From contig JAWWNJ010000055.1 in assembly GCA_037176885.1 (NCBI GenBank), positions 744,001-808,000 of the forward strand: DNA of 64,000 bases. Reading direction: 5' to 3'. Positions 21,662 through 34,900 of the stretch are shown in pieces. Position numbers and translations under genes: made by a program. The stretch is from Favolaschia claudopus (taxonomy: Eukaryota; Basidiomycota; Agaricomycetes; Agaricales; Mycenaceae). Below the pieces are notes generated by a model. The model had not been told where the DNA came from. It was given only the letters and a program-made list of their open reading frames with translations, and ran no database searches. Every line of letters begins with the position of its first letter. Position 1 is the first letter of the stretch.

Positions 21662-21781
21662 GATTCACTCGGTGATTCACTCGGCGATTCAGATGGTGAT
21701 TCAAATGGTGACATGAATCACGTTGAATCGTTGAAGCGACTCCGGAGCTGCTTCAACAATTTGAATCACATTTGAATCACC
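21662..21781. repeat. GATTCA-rich subterminal block with an 87-bp fold-back
   Basis: GATTCA occurs four times on + and TGAATC four times within 120 bp. From 21695 (GGTGATTCAAATG) to 21781 (CATTTGAATCACC) the sequence folds back on itself around GTTGAAGC / GCTTCAAC arms. It lies about 110 bp before the Harbinger accessory gene, the expected place for terminal and subterminal binding repeats. Confidence 0.55.
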
Positions 21782-21893
21782 CTAGCTTAGGGTTTTGGTC
21801 TCTCGGCATGGGATATCACTCAAATTTATTACGTTACTACCGAATATTATTGAGACTGAATTATTGAATTGAAAATTTTCATCCTCTCCGACA

Positions 21894-23580
21894 TGCCTCC
21901 CAAGAAGAGACCGGCTTCCGCTGCAGTCAAGTCCTCTATCCGTAACAGGAAAGAAACTCGAAACCAGCGATGGCGAAGCCTCTGGCAGTGACGACAACGA
22001 GGAGGACCAACTTAAAGACCAGGATGTTGCAGGTGTATTAGAAGTCAAGTATGTATGCACCAAATTTTATTGCTCTCTCCGACGTGACCAAACAACGCAG
22101 CTAGCGGGACCCAGAAACAAGCCAGCGCCTCCTTGCGCTGATCTTCGAGTCGGACATAATCAAGCAGGGCTTATTCCCCTCCACTGGCCCCAATGCCTCA
22201 TTGTCTGACGGTGGCGGCATGCCCAAGACTGAGCACCAGTGGGCACTGGCCAAACTCCTTCTCGGCAAAGATCCCAAATATGTTGCTTCGATTGCGGCTG
22301 CAGAAAAAGATTCAAAAATGCGGGCCTCATATGCAAGAAAGATCAAGAATAGACTCATGATGTATGAAAGTACAAGCCCGCACTCTCGTATGATTTTGAC
22401 CGCAGCTCCTCTTCTAGCATGATGAGGCAGGCCCGCAAGCACAACACCACAATGGGACAAACTGGAGAGGGTATCCGCAAAGCCTCCAAAATTGACATGA
22501 GCAAAAAGAATGCGTTCACGACCAAGTGGGGTACGTACTTTCGTTTTCTTCGAGCCCTTCCCCTGCTGAGAGTGCGACCACCCTGATCGTAGCTCAGATC
22601 TCACAGAAATCTTCGTGGTACTTCAAAATGCAAGAGCTCATTGGCGAGCACCCAAACCTTGTCCCGACAGGACTGGGAAACAGCAGCAGCAGCTTTGATG
22701 CTGGTGTTACCGTCCTGGGGCTTACTAGTGATGATGAGGCAAGTGCAGAGGAAGAGGAGAACAATGATGATGATGAGACCTTGCCCAGGGCTCCCCACAC
22801 CAACACTTCCTCCCCACGCGACAGCCCAGAGCCTCGTGCCAGCCGTAAGCGCTCATTCTCCAAGGGTGATGTTGATAGCGAGGGGATGGTGCCCTCAAAG
22901 GCAGTGGAGACGAGTATATTCCCTCTGAGCTCCAAGAGGTTGACAGAGGCACACATTTGCATAATTGCATTTGGGTGGGTGTTCGTGCCGCACGAGTGCG
23001 GGTGCGGGGGTAGCTGCAAATAAGGATGAGGCTGAGAATGAGGGTGGGGGTGCAGATCTGGGTGCGAGCGCATGAGGAGGTGATGGAGAGCGAGATGAAA
23101 AGCCCAAGCTGCAGAAGGAAGGAGAAACTTTGCCTAAGAAACGGAAAGCCAAGCCGGGCACATTGAAGCCAGCTGAATCACCGACTGGTACTGCGCAAAA
23201 ACAAACCAAGAAGCCCAAACTTGCCAAATTTGCTAAGATTGCGGCGCAGGAGGAGCAGACACGCCAGAAGGCATTGACTTCGCAAGCTTTCAGATGCGCC
23301 AGCAGACAAAAGTGGTTGAGGTCAAAGGGCAGGTGATGGAGAAGCGGGAGGTGAGAAAGATGAGGGACCGAGAGGCAAGGAAGGTGGAGAAGATGCAGAA
23401 GATGAAGATGAAGGAGCTGAAGATATGCCAGGCCCACGAGCTTTGTATGACGACGTTGACAGGCCGTTCTTCCATGCCGTCCCACACTGCTGGCTTCTTT
23501 GACACCTCTTCCCACTCTGCCCACACCTCCGGCTACGCGTCGTCGTCGGACTATAATGACCACGACCCTCTCCTTTGACA
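21894..23580 (+). pseudogene. PIF/Harbinger accessory (Myb/SANT-like) protein gene, decayed
   Basis: The start MPPKKRPASAAVKSS is followed by an acidic segment, an intron, and a domain reading RDPETSQRLLALIF then DIIKQGLFPSTG and ALAKLLLGKDPKYV. Another short intron leads to SSWYFKMQELIGEHPNLVP and GLGNS, a block I associate with DNA-binding partner proteins of fungal PIF/Harbinger elements. Decay: exon 1 needs a frame change near 21955, and a TAG at 22103-22105 stands where Trp is expected just before RDPETS. The C-terminal half from about 22.9 kb is a low-complexity Met/Arg/Glu-rich tail with several stops. The transposase partner is on the opposite strand. Confidence 0.55.
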
Positions 23581-23871
23581 GCTACAATGGCAATGCAGCA
23601 GCAGGCCCCTCATCTGTCGGTCTCAGTCACGGACCGTGTCAATGCAGGCTTTGCAGACTTCTCAATGCCCGATCCCTTTTTTCTGAGCATCGACTACAAC
23701 TAAGCTCTAACGCATACCATTCATATCCACAAAGAAAACTACTCTGTCCTCCTTTGACTCCCATTTACTCGCTCATGGTCTTTACTTGTCATTGAAATCT
23801 ATTATATATACTTACTCTAAGTTGCTATCTATGCCTAGCTCTAGCTGCTGCCTCTGTGCATGGCAGCACTT

Positions 23872-24975
23872 TCATTTGTCCTTAGCTCTGAATAGACCAC
23901 ATTTTGATTGCTCCCGCTTTGCTCTACCTTCTTGTAAACGGTTGCCCAAGGGTGCAACATTCCCAAACTCCCTGTCAGAACCTGAGTCGGAAGATAGTCC
24001 GTCGCCAATGAACGGGTCGTCCATGACTGCATCGTGGTCGGTCCCTGCGCCACGTTCAGCTTCCTCGGACTGCATTGCGAACGAGTGCAAGCCAATGCAA
24101 GCAGCAATCCAGTATGTCACAAGCTGGTGAGTTTTCTGATCCTTGATTGAGACCCGTAAACTTTTTAACAAATGAAAACGGCCCTTTAAGAAGCCAATTG
24201 TGTGCTCGGAGCGAATGCGGACCATGGAGACATGATTATTGAATTCCCCGTTACCGGGTTCCAGGCTGAAAGGTTTCTTGTATAGTGCGACCATCCATTT
24301 GTGCAGCTAGATAAATAACTGTGACGGGTCATTATGTATTTACCTTACACGGCTGTTACCTCACTTTCCATGTATGGCTATTACATAAGATAGATGCTTT
24401 TACCTTTAACCCTGACTCTGTCTATGTGAGCTTGTCACCGCAAGTATCGAGGTTAACTACCTTACGTCCCCCTGCATGGCTGAGTATGCGTATAACTGCT
24501 CCCTGTGCCTCCTAGGTCACAGGAGCCCTACTGAGGGTAACACAGTCCCTTGCCGATGGGTCACAACGGTGGCGAGGGCCCAAGGCACTCGTCTTACCTC
24601 CTCTCCGGGATTACGGGGACTATAGAGCGCTTCCTAGCTGCTCGTAGTCTTCACCGCGTTCTTTAGCGAGAAGCCCAAACGACTCGCATCACAATAACTA
24701 AATTATCATTTGAAGAAGCAGATACAGAGCTGCTCGTATGGGATATGCTGAATCTGCCCATATGAATTTGTCATCCCCCATCAATGCTGCCCGCTCCTGG
24801 TCATTTGTGAGACATGTACCACCCCACGCTGTCGAGTTGTGCGTACTTCCCGTGTAGCTATAACCAAAGTCAATGATACACAAGTTGGGAAGATTTACAA
24901 CCTAGAGGAAGAGCCCACTCTGTAGGATAAAGACTAAATGTACTAGCCACAGCCAGTTGTAAAAATTGTCTTTTT
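23872..24975 (-). pseudogene. PIF/Harbinger DDE transposase (DDE_Tnp_4-like), interrupted
   Basis: Reading right to left: YNWLWL, a 43-bp intron, VVNLPNLCIIDFGYSYTG, STHNSTAWGG and DKFIWADSAYPI. After a roughly 0.42 kb interruption come KWMVALYKKPFSLEPGNG, MVRIRSEHTIGFLKGRF and VTYWIAACIGLHSFAM, then an acidic tail. D and E of the probable DDE (WADSAYP and RSEH) remain. STHN replaces the more usual STHD. The N-terminal half (helix-turn-helix and first DDE parts) is not readable beyond 25.0 kb, where a MITE begins. This is a dead copy. Confidence 0.7.
24312..24736. mobile_element. Unidentified ~0.4 kb insertion in the Harbinger transposase
   Basis: It separates ADSAYPI from KWMVALYKK, which are normally adjacent. 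The ends carry a weak inverted similarity (GATAAATAACTGTGAC on the left; CACAATAACTAAATTATC on the right). No coding potential and no clear RNA gene. A normal intron at this point plus an insertion inside it is also possible. Confidence 0.4.
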
Positions 24976-25014
24976 ACTCGGGTGCAGGCAAGGCCTGGCT
25001 AGAACCACAAAATA

Positions 25015-25437
25015 GAGAGTTTGCGGTGAGCCGCCAGAAGCCACCTGGCGGCTCCAACGGCATGCGGATCCAAGCGGCTACATCATGTGGCAGCTCGTTC
25101 GGCGGCTCGTCTCGCGCGGTCTTTGGCACAATTTTGAGGTTAGGTAACTTGCATCCTTGATTATACCTTCAGCCAATGAGAGTTTGTTGTCCAAGTGTGC
25201 ATCATTGTACATGTTTTGAAATGAAGCAATTTCCCGCGTCAACTGAAGTTGGCGGCTCGAATGTGTGATGGAGTCAGGGTTTGGGGTCCAATTTTCTTTG
25301 TGTGCATATGCCTCAATCTATAGACACCTAAGCACTCAGAATAGACTTACAAGATCAAATTTAAACCAGTCTTACCAGCCACCAAACGAGCTGCCAGACA
25401 GCATAGCCGCTCGGATCCGCATGCACCGCAAACTCTC
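25015..25437. mobile_element. MITE, 423 bp, with long inverted repeats and TA duplication
   Basis: The left end GAGAGTTTGCGGTG is mirrored by CACCGCAAACTCTC at the right. Inversion continues inside (GCATGCGGATCC, AGCGGCT, GGCAGCTCGTT on both arms), with an extra 27-bp self-complementary insert in the left arm (GAGCCGCCAG ... CTGGCGGCTC). TA flanks both ends (25013-25014 and 25438-25439). There is no coding capacity. A TA duplication fits mariner-type or some Harbinger-type MITEs. Confidence 0.75.
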
Positions 25438-25439
25438 TA

Positions 25440-28400
25440 ATAAAGGGTTTTCACCCCCTTCTTTTTTGGGTTCAGGGGCCGGGATCAAGCGGTGATCCAC
25501 TGCCTATTTGGGTACACTCCCGGGCCACCAAATATTAGGATGATTTTGAATTGAAACTGCCAGTTTTGGCAATGTCATTTTCTTTCACCCGGATGGGGCA
25601 CAGCAACTGACATTGGCCATCAAACATTGTTGCTCCCGACGTCGAATGTCAATCATATCATTTCCCACCTTTTCCCGACATTCCGCATCAATCCCGCCAC
25701 ACCAAACAGCGCATCAAAAATTTTGTGTTCACAGTACAGAACCTACTTAGAAATAAACAATGCAAGTCATGCTGGAATGTTATTCCTGGCCCTTTGTTTT
25801 TCAATAGATAATTTTCTGAACCTGAACAATGTCATATTCCCCTGAAAATGCACTTGTATTGTGCCAGCTAAGCTGTTTGTCTTTGCTTGTTGACACCTTC
25901 TCAGTTACAGCCACTTCCTCTTTGTCCTACCCTTTTCTCCAGACGATTTCTCAGCTTGCGTCTACCAGCCAACCATCCAGTCGATTGGATTCGATTCGAA
26001 GCTTCCAGGGCTCCTCCAACATGGCCTGCAAATTCAATATATCGGGGATGGAACAAGTTTTTTGGGGATGGTGTAATAGTGTTAACATTATTGTAATACA
26101 ACACAGTACTTACTGCAAGCAGCATTGCAATGTTCCCAGTAGCTACTGACCAGTAAGAGGCGCAACAATGCATTGTTGCAGTAGATCAGTCAATTGAGCC
26201 CCATTTGGGGTGTTGATCAACCCTCCTCTTTTCCCATCTGATGAGTTATGGTGATGGTGATTTGATGGCAAATTCAAGCTGATGTGCGTATGTACGGAGA
26301 TCCCCGAACATTTGTTTAAATGATGCCGGTAATTATCAAGTAATCAGAATTGACTAACGTCTCGCGCGAGAGGACCGAATTCCGATTGACGTAACTTGTC
26401 ACGCACCGTGACACTGCTTCTCTTACCACCGCCCACCTTCCAGCTCGCTCGCACCAGCGGTGCCGCCGTACATGCTCCATAATGACCCGGTCTGACTACT
26501 CACCTACCACTCCTTGCTGCTAATACCACCAAATTCCGTCATTCCGCTCCCTCGCCATGTTTCCTTCCATGTCGTACCTCCCCATATGTTCGATTTCCCG
26601 CACGCTTAACCCCCGCGTGCTCCACTCCCCGCGCGTTTAACTCATGCAATCGACATATTCACGGATTTCATGATTCTCGGCCTTCTTTGTTCTTTTACCT
26701 TTCTCTCGACTCGCCGAATCCCGCGGAAACGCGTCAACGAGCACACATTGACGTGTTCGTTGTTTCACATTGGTTCCACGTTACGCCTGTGCGCCATCCT
26801 CACTAGCTTGTAACCGCGCGCAGAAATCGAATTACGGCGTTATTTTGTGCTCGAAACACAGTCTACCACCCACCTCTTCCTATTTCATTTCCTTGAGGTA
26901 CGTCGATCTATCCAGCATCGGCCTTCTGCAGCCCAGCTCAAACGTGAACAAAGTTTCCACGCAGATAAATGTCTTCGTCGTTCGGCAACGATGAACGACG
27001 GTTTGTATGTATGTGCGCTGTTCGGCAAGCAACGTATGGAAAGGTGACTTTCGTTTTCCCTCTCCTCGCCTTCTTCACTAACATCCGGTTTTCCCCTCCC
27101 CTCGCCCCGCCTCTTTCAATCACATCCGCCCGCCTTCGCCTCCTTGTCTGTCTCATTTCCTCCTACCTATCATATCACCCTCTCTTCTATTGTCATGTCA
27201 CCCTGTATTAGTGAGAAGTAATCCAAGTTAGAAGTAATCCAATCTTGTTCAAAACTCTTCAACTGGTGATTTGAGCTTTGAATGGCCGCGAGCGAAGAGA
27301 ACGAACCGGCGAACGACCCACTAAAATATGCTCGGCCGACATTTCGGACGAATCGGCACACCTTCCGATTGGCTGGAACGGCGGTCCGATCTGGGCGCTT
27401 AAGCGTTCGAGTTCGGCGTCTATTATTTTTTTCATTCGTGCATCTCCTGCAGACCACGGACAGACACTGGATTGTTAATATGAGCTCTAACAAGCATCAA
27501 GAACAATATATTTCAAAAGCGCGGCTCAATGTGGTCTCTATGCGTCAATATCCGCAACTGGTTCATTTGAACCAAGTTGAGACCTAAAGACTTCACTATA
27601 ACCCAGCCCACCAACGCAAGAATTCGCGCAGTCGGTCGATTACATCACATAACCTCCAATTATTTTGAACATATATTGTTCAAACAACATATCTGACTCA
27701 TCTTTGAGCAAAAACTCGGCATCCCACCGTCCCAATGTTTCCCAAACAGCGAAAAGGTGAAAATGTGTTTGATTTTCAAAGTCGAGCCATTGGCTTGATC
27801 TTGCAATATTATATAGATAAGCTACTGTTGATAAGGTTTCTGCAACGATCGATGACAATGCTATACATTTGGACCCACAATGAGCTTGAACATTTTCAGG
27901 TAAGTCTTCGTATAACACCCGAATTCCTGAATAATATGCTCAATAGGAGGTTGAGCTCGAGTTCTGTACACTATATTTCGTCTATGGTTAATCGATTTGA
28001 GCATTCTGATCCTCTGGGAGCTTCCTGGAGTCGCATTTTCTCCTGTACCATGTATTGAAGCAAATTCCTTGAATAAATTCTATATTGCTCTAATTCTTGC
28101 TCAACTTAGAATATAAGGAGTACTAGAATAAGAATAAATGCATTCTGAGTGCAAATCATTGTTCAAAAAACAGTACATTCAAAGTTCTGCTGCCACTGAT
28201 TCCAAAACTGCCCAATTCGGACATCGGCGTTCAGTATCGGTGATCGCACCGAGCGCCCGGACCACTCAGAAACGATGCCGCATGCGTGAGTCACACTGTG
28301 ACAGTGCCAGCACACCATCTCTTCCCCTTCCTCCACCTTTCTGGCGCTCCTTTTCTCCCTCTCGCCGCCGTCTTCTTCATCAACGCCATCACACAGGCGC

Positions 28401-30600
28401 CTTCAACATTGTCTATACCATCAACGGCCACCAGTACGACGGTGGTTGACGTCGTACCCACTAGCAAGCTGCGCTCGAGCTTGATCGCCCGTCTTCAAGA
28501 CGCCGACAATATTCCAGTTGAAGAAGTTCATTACAGAGCGGCAGGGAAGGGACAGAAGGCTAGGAGAAGTTATGGGATGCGGGGGGGAAGGGAAGGTAAG
28601 GTAAATCTTAGTTTTCTAAATTTTCTCTCTCTCGTTCTCGCCCGATCCTTGCGTACCATTACAACTCCATCGCTCTCGCGCCTACCACAACTGTCGCTTT
28701 CGGGAACAATGTCGCTTCGCTCGCTCCCATGCCCCGCCCCCAATCGTTGCAGCACCAGCAAGCTGCGCGGCCTTATTTTCGACATCAATCCAAACGCTGG
28801 CCAGATTCTCAAGGTCCATGATCATTCTCAACGTTCCACACACCCTAGCCATTCCCCGCGCTCTCGCCGCTATCACTCAACCCAGTCACGCCGACGTTTT
28901 TCCGCCCCGCCGCCGCTGACATCGGCAGCCAAACGTAGGCGACGTGTTTGTTCCGTTACCTTATGCTATCAACTTCAACCTGCTTTCTGGGCACCAATTC
29001 TACCCACCATTGTTACAACTGCGCTATGGTTACTGGCGACGATTGCGGGTAAAGCTCTGTCCCGATTCAAATTACCGTACCTCCTCCTGCCCACCCTCCA
29101 CCAAAGCCACCGCTGATGTTAGCTCCATCAATTCACCTCTTGCTTGCCACCCTACGTACCGTGCGCGTGCGCCGCCCGAAACCACCGTTGTTGTCTCGAT
29201 ATCCCAAGCTGCATCACTACCTGCATCACCACCTAATTCGATTTCACTGCACGCGGTCCCCATCAAGATTCACAGCTATGTTCGATTTTCGGTTGAAATC
29301 GGTGCCACATTCTTCGCCAGCGCGGGTGGGCAGGGGCGGGGCGCGATTTATTTGTATTTTGAGCTCGCGGTTTTCGTCATTTGTATTACGTTCACGCAAT
29401 AAATTACTTTTAAATCATGTAATAAAGACAGATGTGGGACTGACCGAGATCGCCGGAATGGGGAAGTTGGGTGAGAAGCCCGAGATCGCCGAGAATGGGC
29501 ATTTCGGAGGTCTTTGGGTCGAGACTCAACATGCCCGAGATCGCCGGGATGGGAAATTCCGTGATCTATCTGACCGGCATGTCGTTTTTCGCTATGCGGG
29601 GATATGATATTGTTGAACATGACGGGAAATCAATGAATATTGTTTGTCAATCTGTTGCTGGCCTTAAAAGGTAATTATCATCAATCATCACACCGGCACT
29701 CAGTGCCTGACAGCTTGACACAAAGCACCGACGTTTGCCATCAATTCCCTGCAACATTGCATTGTGGCTATTATTTACTGGCCAGCTATTACTGGGGGAA
29801 ATGCAACGTGGTATTCAGTAGTTACTGGGGGTATTGTATTATCACTACAACTCTTGGTGGGGGATGATGTCATCATGTCATTTGAGCCACTCACCAAAGT
29901 GCGTCCATTTCTCGCTCATTTCTCGACCAAATCTCCTGAATCAAAGTTCCCCTTGGTGTCCCCAAGACTGCTCCGGACGACTACCACCTTTCCGCTGCAA
30001 TATCGGCCCTAACGCCTCTGCAAAATGGGACTCCATCATCCACCCCTGAAACTCAGGTCAACAGCTTTCCCCCCTTGTTCTCGATGGTCTCTGGGTCAAA
30101 TCTCACGAACGCAGGCCCCAGTGGATACCTCCGTGTTCTCTCTAAACGACGGTAGCAGCCTCTGGCGCTTGCGCTTGAAAGCGGCCAAGCTTGTCATGTT
30201 TTTATGTCGACTTTCTGATTTTGATACATTGAGACTGTTAAAGCTTTTTCTCTGTCATTTGTGAATCAAAACGCACGAACTCAAGCTTCACCGGACTCTA
30301 CTCCTCCGCCCTTGTATGCTTGTAAACACCCCACGAAGGCTTAGTCGCTGTTCTGTTCAAACGATTGTCATTGTGTGGAATTTCACTTTACCTGTCCATA
30401 AGTCAGTGATCTGTTTCTCACCCATTCTCGTACCGAATTGCTCATGCTAAAGGCACCATGCATGCCCTCGGATGTCCTCTTCATAAATCTATACACTGTG
30501 CGGGGCCCCCATCGAAAACGCGCTGATGCGCCCACTTTTCATTTTGGGTATCCAATCTTGTTTTGATATAAATGGTTTGCTCATTCCTCATTAATTCCTG
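25440..30600. other. Gene-poor interval
   Basis: I cannot support any gene. Frames of up to 276 codons exist on + around 28.3-29.1 kb, but they are Ser/Pro/Leu-rich and compositionally driven, with no recognisable domain. It includes AT-rich stretches (27.6-28.1 kb), a C-rich block (28.3-29.3 kb) and a short repeat at 29.44-29.55 kb. It is probably old transposon sequence. Confidence 0.4.
29444..29550 (+). repeat. Three dispersed copies of CCGAGATCGCC
   Basis: Copies start at 29444, 29480 and 29534, each followed by a G/A-rich GGGATGGG-like tail and separated by unrelated 25-45 bp stretches. Confidence 0.5.
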
Positions 30601-30621
30601 CACCAAATTACAGTGTTCCTT

Positions 30622-30706
30622 CTTAAGGCCTTATTAAGGGCAACCTCGGCGGCTAAGGGCTTAACATCATATTAAGGCCTAATTAAGGCCTTCAAATTAA
30701 GGCCTT
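30622..30706. repeat. Left (3') terminal and subterminal repeats of the hAT element
   Basis: TTAAGGCC or TTAAGGCCTTA-type words occur at least five times in about 85 bp. Related words cluster at the other end of the element (38790-38860) in the opposite sense. An exact terminal inverted repeat and an 8-bp duplication could not be fixed by eye. Confidence 0.5.
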
Positions 30707-31954
30707 AGGAACAAACAAATGAATTTTTTTCGGGTGGACAAGTAGCAAATTTTACGTGTCCTCGCCATTGTACTCGTCTCCGGATCCCTCGAGTTCGCCA
30801 TCATCAGGTTCTTCGTCTGAATGATCCGCTGCCAACAGTTCCATCAACCGCTCCTCCTGTGTGAATGCCTGATGCCGGCGCGAAGGAGGTTTCTGCACCG
30901 TACCTCCGAAGAGCTTCGAAAGGGGGCACGGAAGCCATGTTTTGCGGCGGCCCTCAGGCACAGGGACACTGGGTTCATAGGCCTCTCCACTTTCCTCAGC
31001 TGCCATCTCCTCCTGCCGTGCCGACACAAGCCAATGTGTATAAACCTTTCGCCACGCAGCCTGGGAATCGACAAATCGAGAGCTCACTTTGACTGCTTCC
31101 GCGCCATCGGAATCCGCATCGACATCTTCGTTTTGTTCTAGCAAATCAGCGTACTTTGGCACTGCGATGAGCTCGGCAACACGCTTGACGTCGTGATTCT
31201 TGCGCGGCTCCCGTTGCTTTCGCAAACCTTCCGCCAGGTGCTCGGCTTGGATTGAAGTGCCAACCTTAATCGAGTCAAAGATAGTTGAGCAATATGAATA
31301 GGAATACATACCTTTGACATCTTCTCCGTTTTTTGAACGAGAGTCGGTTTCGCAGACGAGCCCGTTTGATTTTCAAGTCTGAGAAGACGCGCTCGGTGCC
31401 GTCCGAATTAACAACAATACCAAGTATAAGGATAGCAAAGTCTACAAGCTCCCAAATCTCGGGGACAGGAAGAAACTGCCTCCAGACGAGTACAGGATTA
31501 TCGCCCTGAGAAATTTCAGGTCAGTAAAATTATCGGAGCGGAAAAGATGAATTAACATGTAGCTTCCAAAACTCATCGCATTGATCGTAGAAGGGACTGA
31601 AGTGCTGGGAATTTTCGCCTAAATACTGGAGGAAAGCAGACGAAACCATGGTCTCTTTCTGTGATTTTTGAGTGAGGATGATGTTGTGTTCAGCTTCACT
31701 CAGTGTCTCGGGAATCGGGCGAAAGTGCACACGTCGATAGAGCTGTTGCAACTTTGATTTAGCTATATATCTATCATAGAAGAGATCACTTACCTCCATG
31801 AAAACTGCGTGAAGAGCGAAAATCTGCACCCCCGCTGCATCTCCAAATCGAGACAGCTTCTCGTAGGGGTTCAACACCAACGCAATGACGAAGAATGGCT
31901 GATCAAAGTCCGCCCATCGTTTTTCCAGCCGTTTCACCATCCCTGCAGTGACGC

Positions 31955-34900
31955 TGTAACGCTGACACTTGAATATATCGACAGTAAGTGCTAAATATAG
32001 CGCAGCAGGGAATCTACCACCAATATATATATAACACAATCAACCAACACACACAACACTACAACACAAATATCTCAACAAGATACACTCAAATGTCTCT
32101 CGAAGAGTTCGTGGGGTTCGATCTGAAATCCAGATGTCTCAGTGACGAGGATATAAGTCGACTTGCAAGTCTGAACCTTGCACAAAACACGCTCTCACAC
32201 ACCGTAGATGGAAGTGATTCCGTCCGCGGACCTTTCCTAAAAATAGGAACTATAAAACAGTAGGATACAAGATACCAACAAAGTTGAATATCAGGGCGAG
32301 ATTGAAACAATGACCACAGGCAGTTCCCGCGGCAGACTGTACAATTCTTATAGCACCAGTTGTACTATAGACCTGAACCTCCAAGTTCCAGGGACGTTTG
32401 ACACTCCTTTATATAGCACAAGCCTTTCGGACGAGGACTAATCAGATCTCTTCAGGTTATGCGCCAGCAGTTCCAACACAATGCTTTAGCAGATGGACAG
32501 TTCCACTCTCTTCAGACTCAGGGAGATACTAGTTCACTCTCGAGCACACGTATCCTCACAGCGAAAAAGACAGTCCGCGGTGAAACACTTGCTATGGGTT
32601 TACTGTATAACTTTATTCGTAGAGATAATAAATCCCTTCAAACAAAATCCACACAACTTCAGCTTCGCGTGCGAGTCGGGGTTCCAGTAACGTATCTACT
32701 GTGGCAATTTGACTATATTCCTCAATCCAAGGATATATGTTACACAATTCAAGGTGTCTTGACTCGATTTAACTTGCTTTGAGTTAGCGCGACTCGATCC
32801 TATTTGAGCCTTTCGAACTCAGGACTTAGTTTTTCGCAATGTCGGTTAGTTGGGGAGTCTAGGTAATTTATCTGGTTCAAGTTTCTTTTCAATCCGATGG
32901 AAATATGCCGCTTGACTGTTAAGTCGCGATTAATCCCTTGTACTCGTGTTTCCCTTATCTCAGAATTCCGTTTCACGCGTCCGATTCCCGTTCAAGTTCA
33001 CTTATTTCACGTGTTTAACAAATCTCTGATCAAATCACAAGTCCAATTTATAGATTGAAAACAAAACAGAAAACTAGTTAAGTTCCCTGGGTTGTCCCAC
33101 TGGATGTGAACACTTCTTACTGAACGTGCGGCTGATAGCTTACACGTACAATCAAGGAGGGAGCAATCCACTGAGGCCCAGCTAATAATTTACAGGCCTT
33201 ATATACTATGCGCGAATAAATATTTATATCTACATTGGGTATCTATCTACGTGTCCTGGTACGTGTATGGTCCTTAATTAGTAGTCGAGGCTGTTAAGTC
33301 ACGCCTGTGTGTCGTGGTTGCACGCGCGAGTGACGTGTAGGTACACGAGGGCTCGCTATCGCATCTATCGCATCGATCCCTCGTGATGATCACGTGTGCG
33401 TGATGGATCCTCTCGATCCTTGACTCGATACCGGCTTATATCCTTTCATCGCGACTAGCCTTTCGAGGATACGAATGTTCCTGCTACGAGTCTCGCCTCG
33501 AGGTAAGATCCTTCTGGTCCTTGCCAGTACTTCTAATTCATCCTTGAGTAGAGAAACCTCTTCAAGATCATTGATCCTTTGATGATCCGCTCTTCGGCAT
33601 CTCCGGCAATCCTTCTGCCGCTACTCAGTTTCCTTCGGTTCGTCGTTCCGCGACTCGAATCTCCTGATATTGGTTGGACGCGCTGCCTAAAGTACTCCTT
33701 CAATAATAATCCCTTGTTCCTTGATGTCCTCTTGAGTCCCAGTTCAATTGATAGAACGGTTAGACTTTAGAGGAACGAATTGGTACCCTTAGCTACCGTG
33801 TATAATTACCCATTTCTGGATAACCATAAGTCGCGGCCAGATCTACCCCTTCGTGCACCATTTGGCTAACAGTGCGGGTACGCCTTAACCCTCTGAGTAA
33901 TATTCCACAGATGTTCCTGTGTTCCCTCTTATCTTAAACACGCGTTATTTGATATTTAACATGTTCAAAATTTGAGAAAACACGGGGTGTTTTCATCCCA
34001 GGCCTATCAGCGGGTTGTAGAGGCAGGCAGTTCCTAGCACACTAGTACCACGACAAAGCTACTCAAAAGCAAAGCCTCCGCGGGTGAACGCTCTCGAAAC
34101 GAATGCTTATTATTCACACTTGACTGAACTTCAACACAGTTTCTATTAAGACAAACGAGTAGACAATATCTTTATATGTGCCTCTACGTTGCTGCCTGAG
34201 TTCACCAACGCTGTCCAGTAGACTGAGCGCGATGTCCTCCAGCTCAACGAGAAATACAGGTCCTTTTATACTAATGCCAAGAAATACACCACATAAATAG
34301 TACAGAGTAAGCAATGTCGATCCAATTGAGTAGAGAGATGGTATATTGGTATTTGGGTGTCCCGGAGGACCTTCGGCAGCCAATTTGCTTGTCGATCCAA
34401 CAGTAGAAAGTCAGCAGTTATGACTCTCACGGTTGAATCACTGTATTGCGGAAGCCCGCGGAACACCATCATTGGTGATCCCGTCAATCCGTCACTTGCG
34501 GCAACCCTTCCGGTGGTGCCATCAGTCTCTCTACTGACTCCTAAGACTATTCTTGGGTCATTCCAATTCACTCGCGATTTCACGGACCCGTTCGTTGACC
34601 AATTTATCAAGCCACAATGTCGCCATTGCTGACTCCAATATAGAAATAGATTTCCAATGAAGTTGCCGCACTTGTTCGGCTGCAGCATCACAAGCATCAT
34701 GCTCCTGTCAAAGACCTCATGTCTTGCCATGACTCTGCCTTCTGATCCTGGCTTCGGCATCTCCTGTATGAGATCCCTTTCCGCTGTTCCAGCCGTCTAG
34801 TTATAGTCGGCAGCCCGCGGCATCTGTCCATTGACTGATTAGCCGCCGCGGCGCCTTCTACATCCTTGTAGACCTTCGTCTAAGTCCGTAGTACACAAAG

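Noticed and set aside
24480..24690. tRNA- or SINE-like structure
   Set aside because: No convincing A-box/B-box pair and no cloverleaf by eye.
28286..29116. 276-codon + frame as a gene
   Set aside because: Ser/Pro/Leu-rich translation of a C-rich stretch; no domain, no consistent exons.
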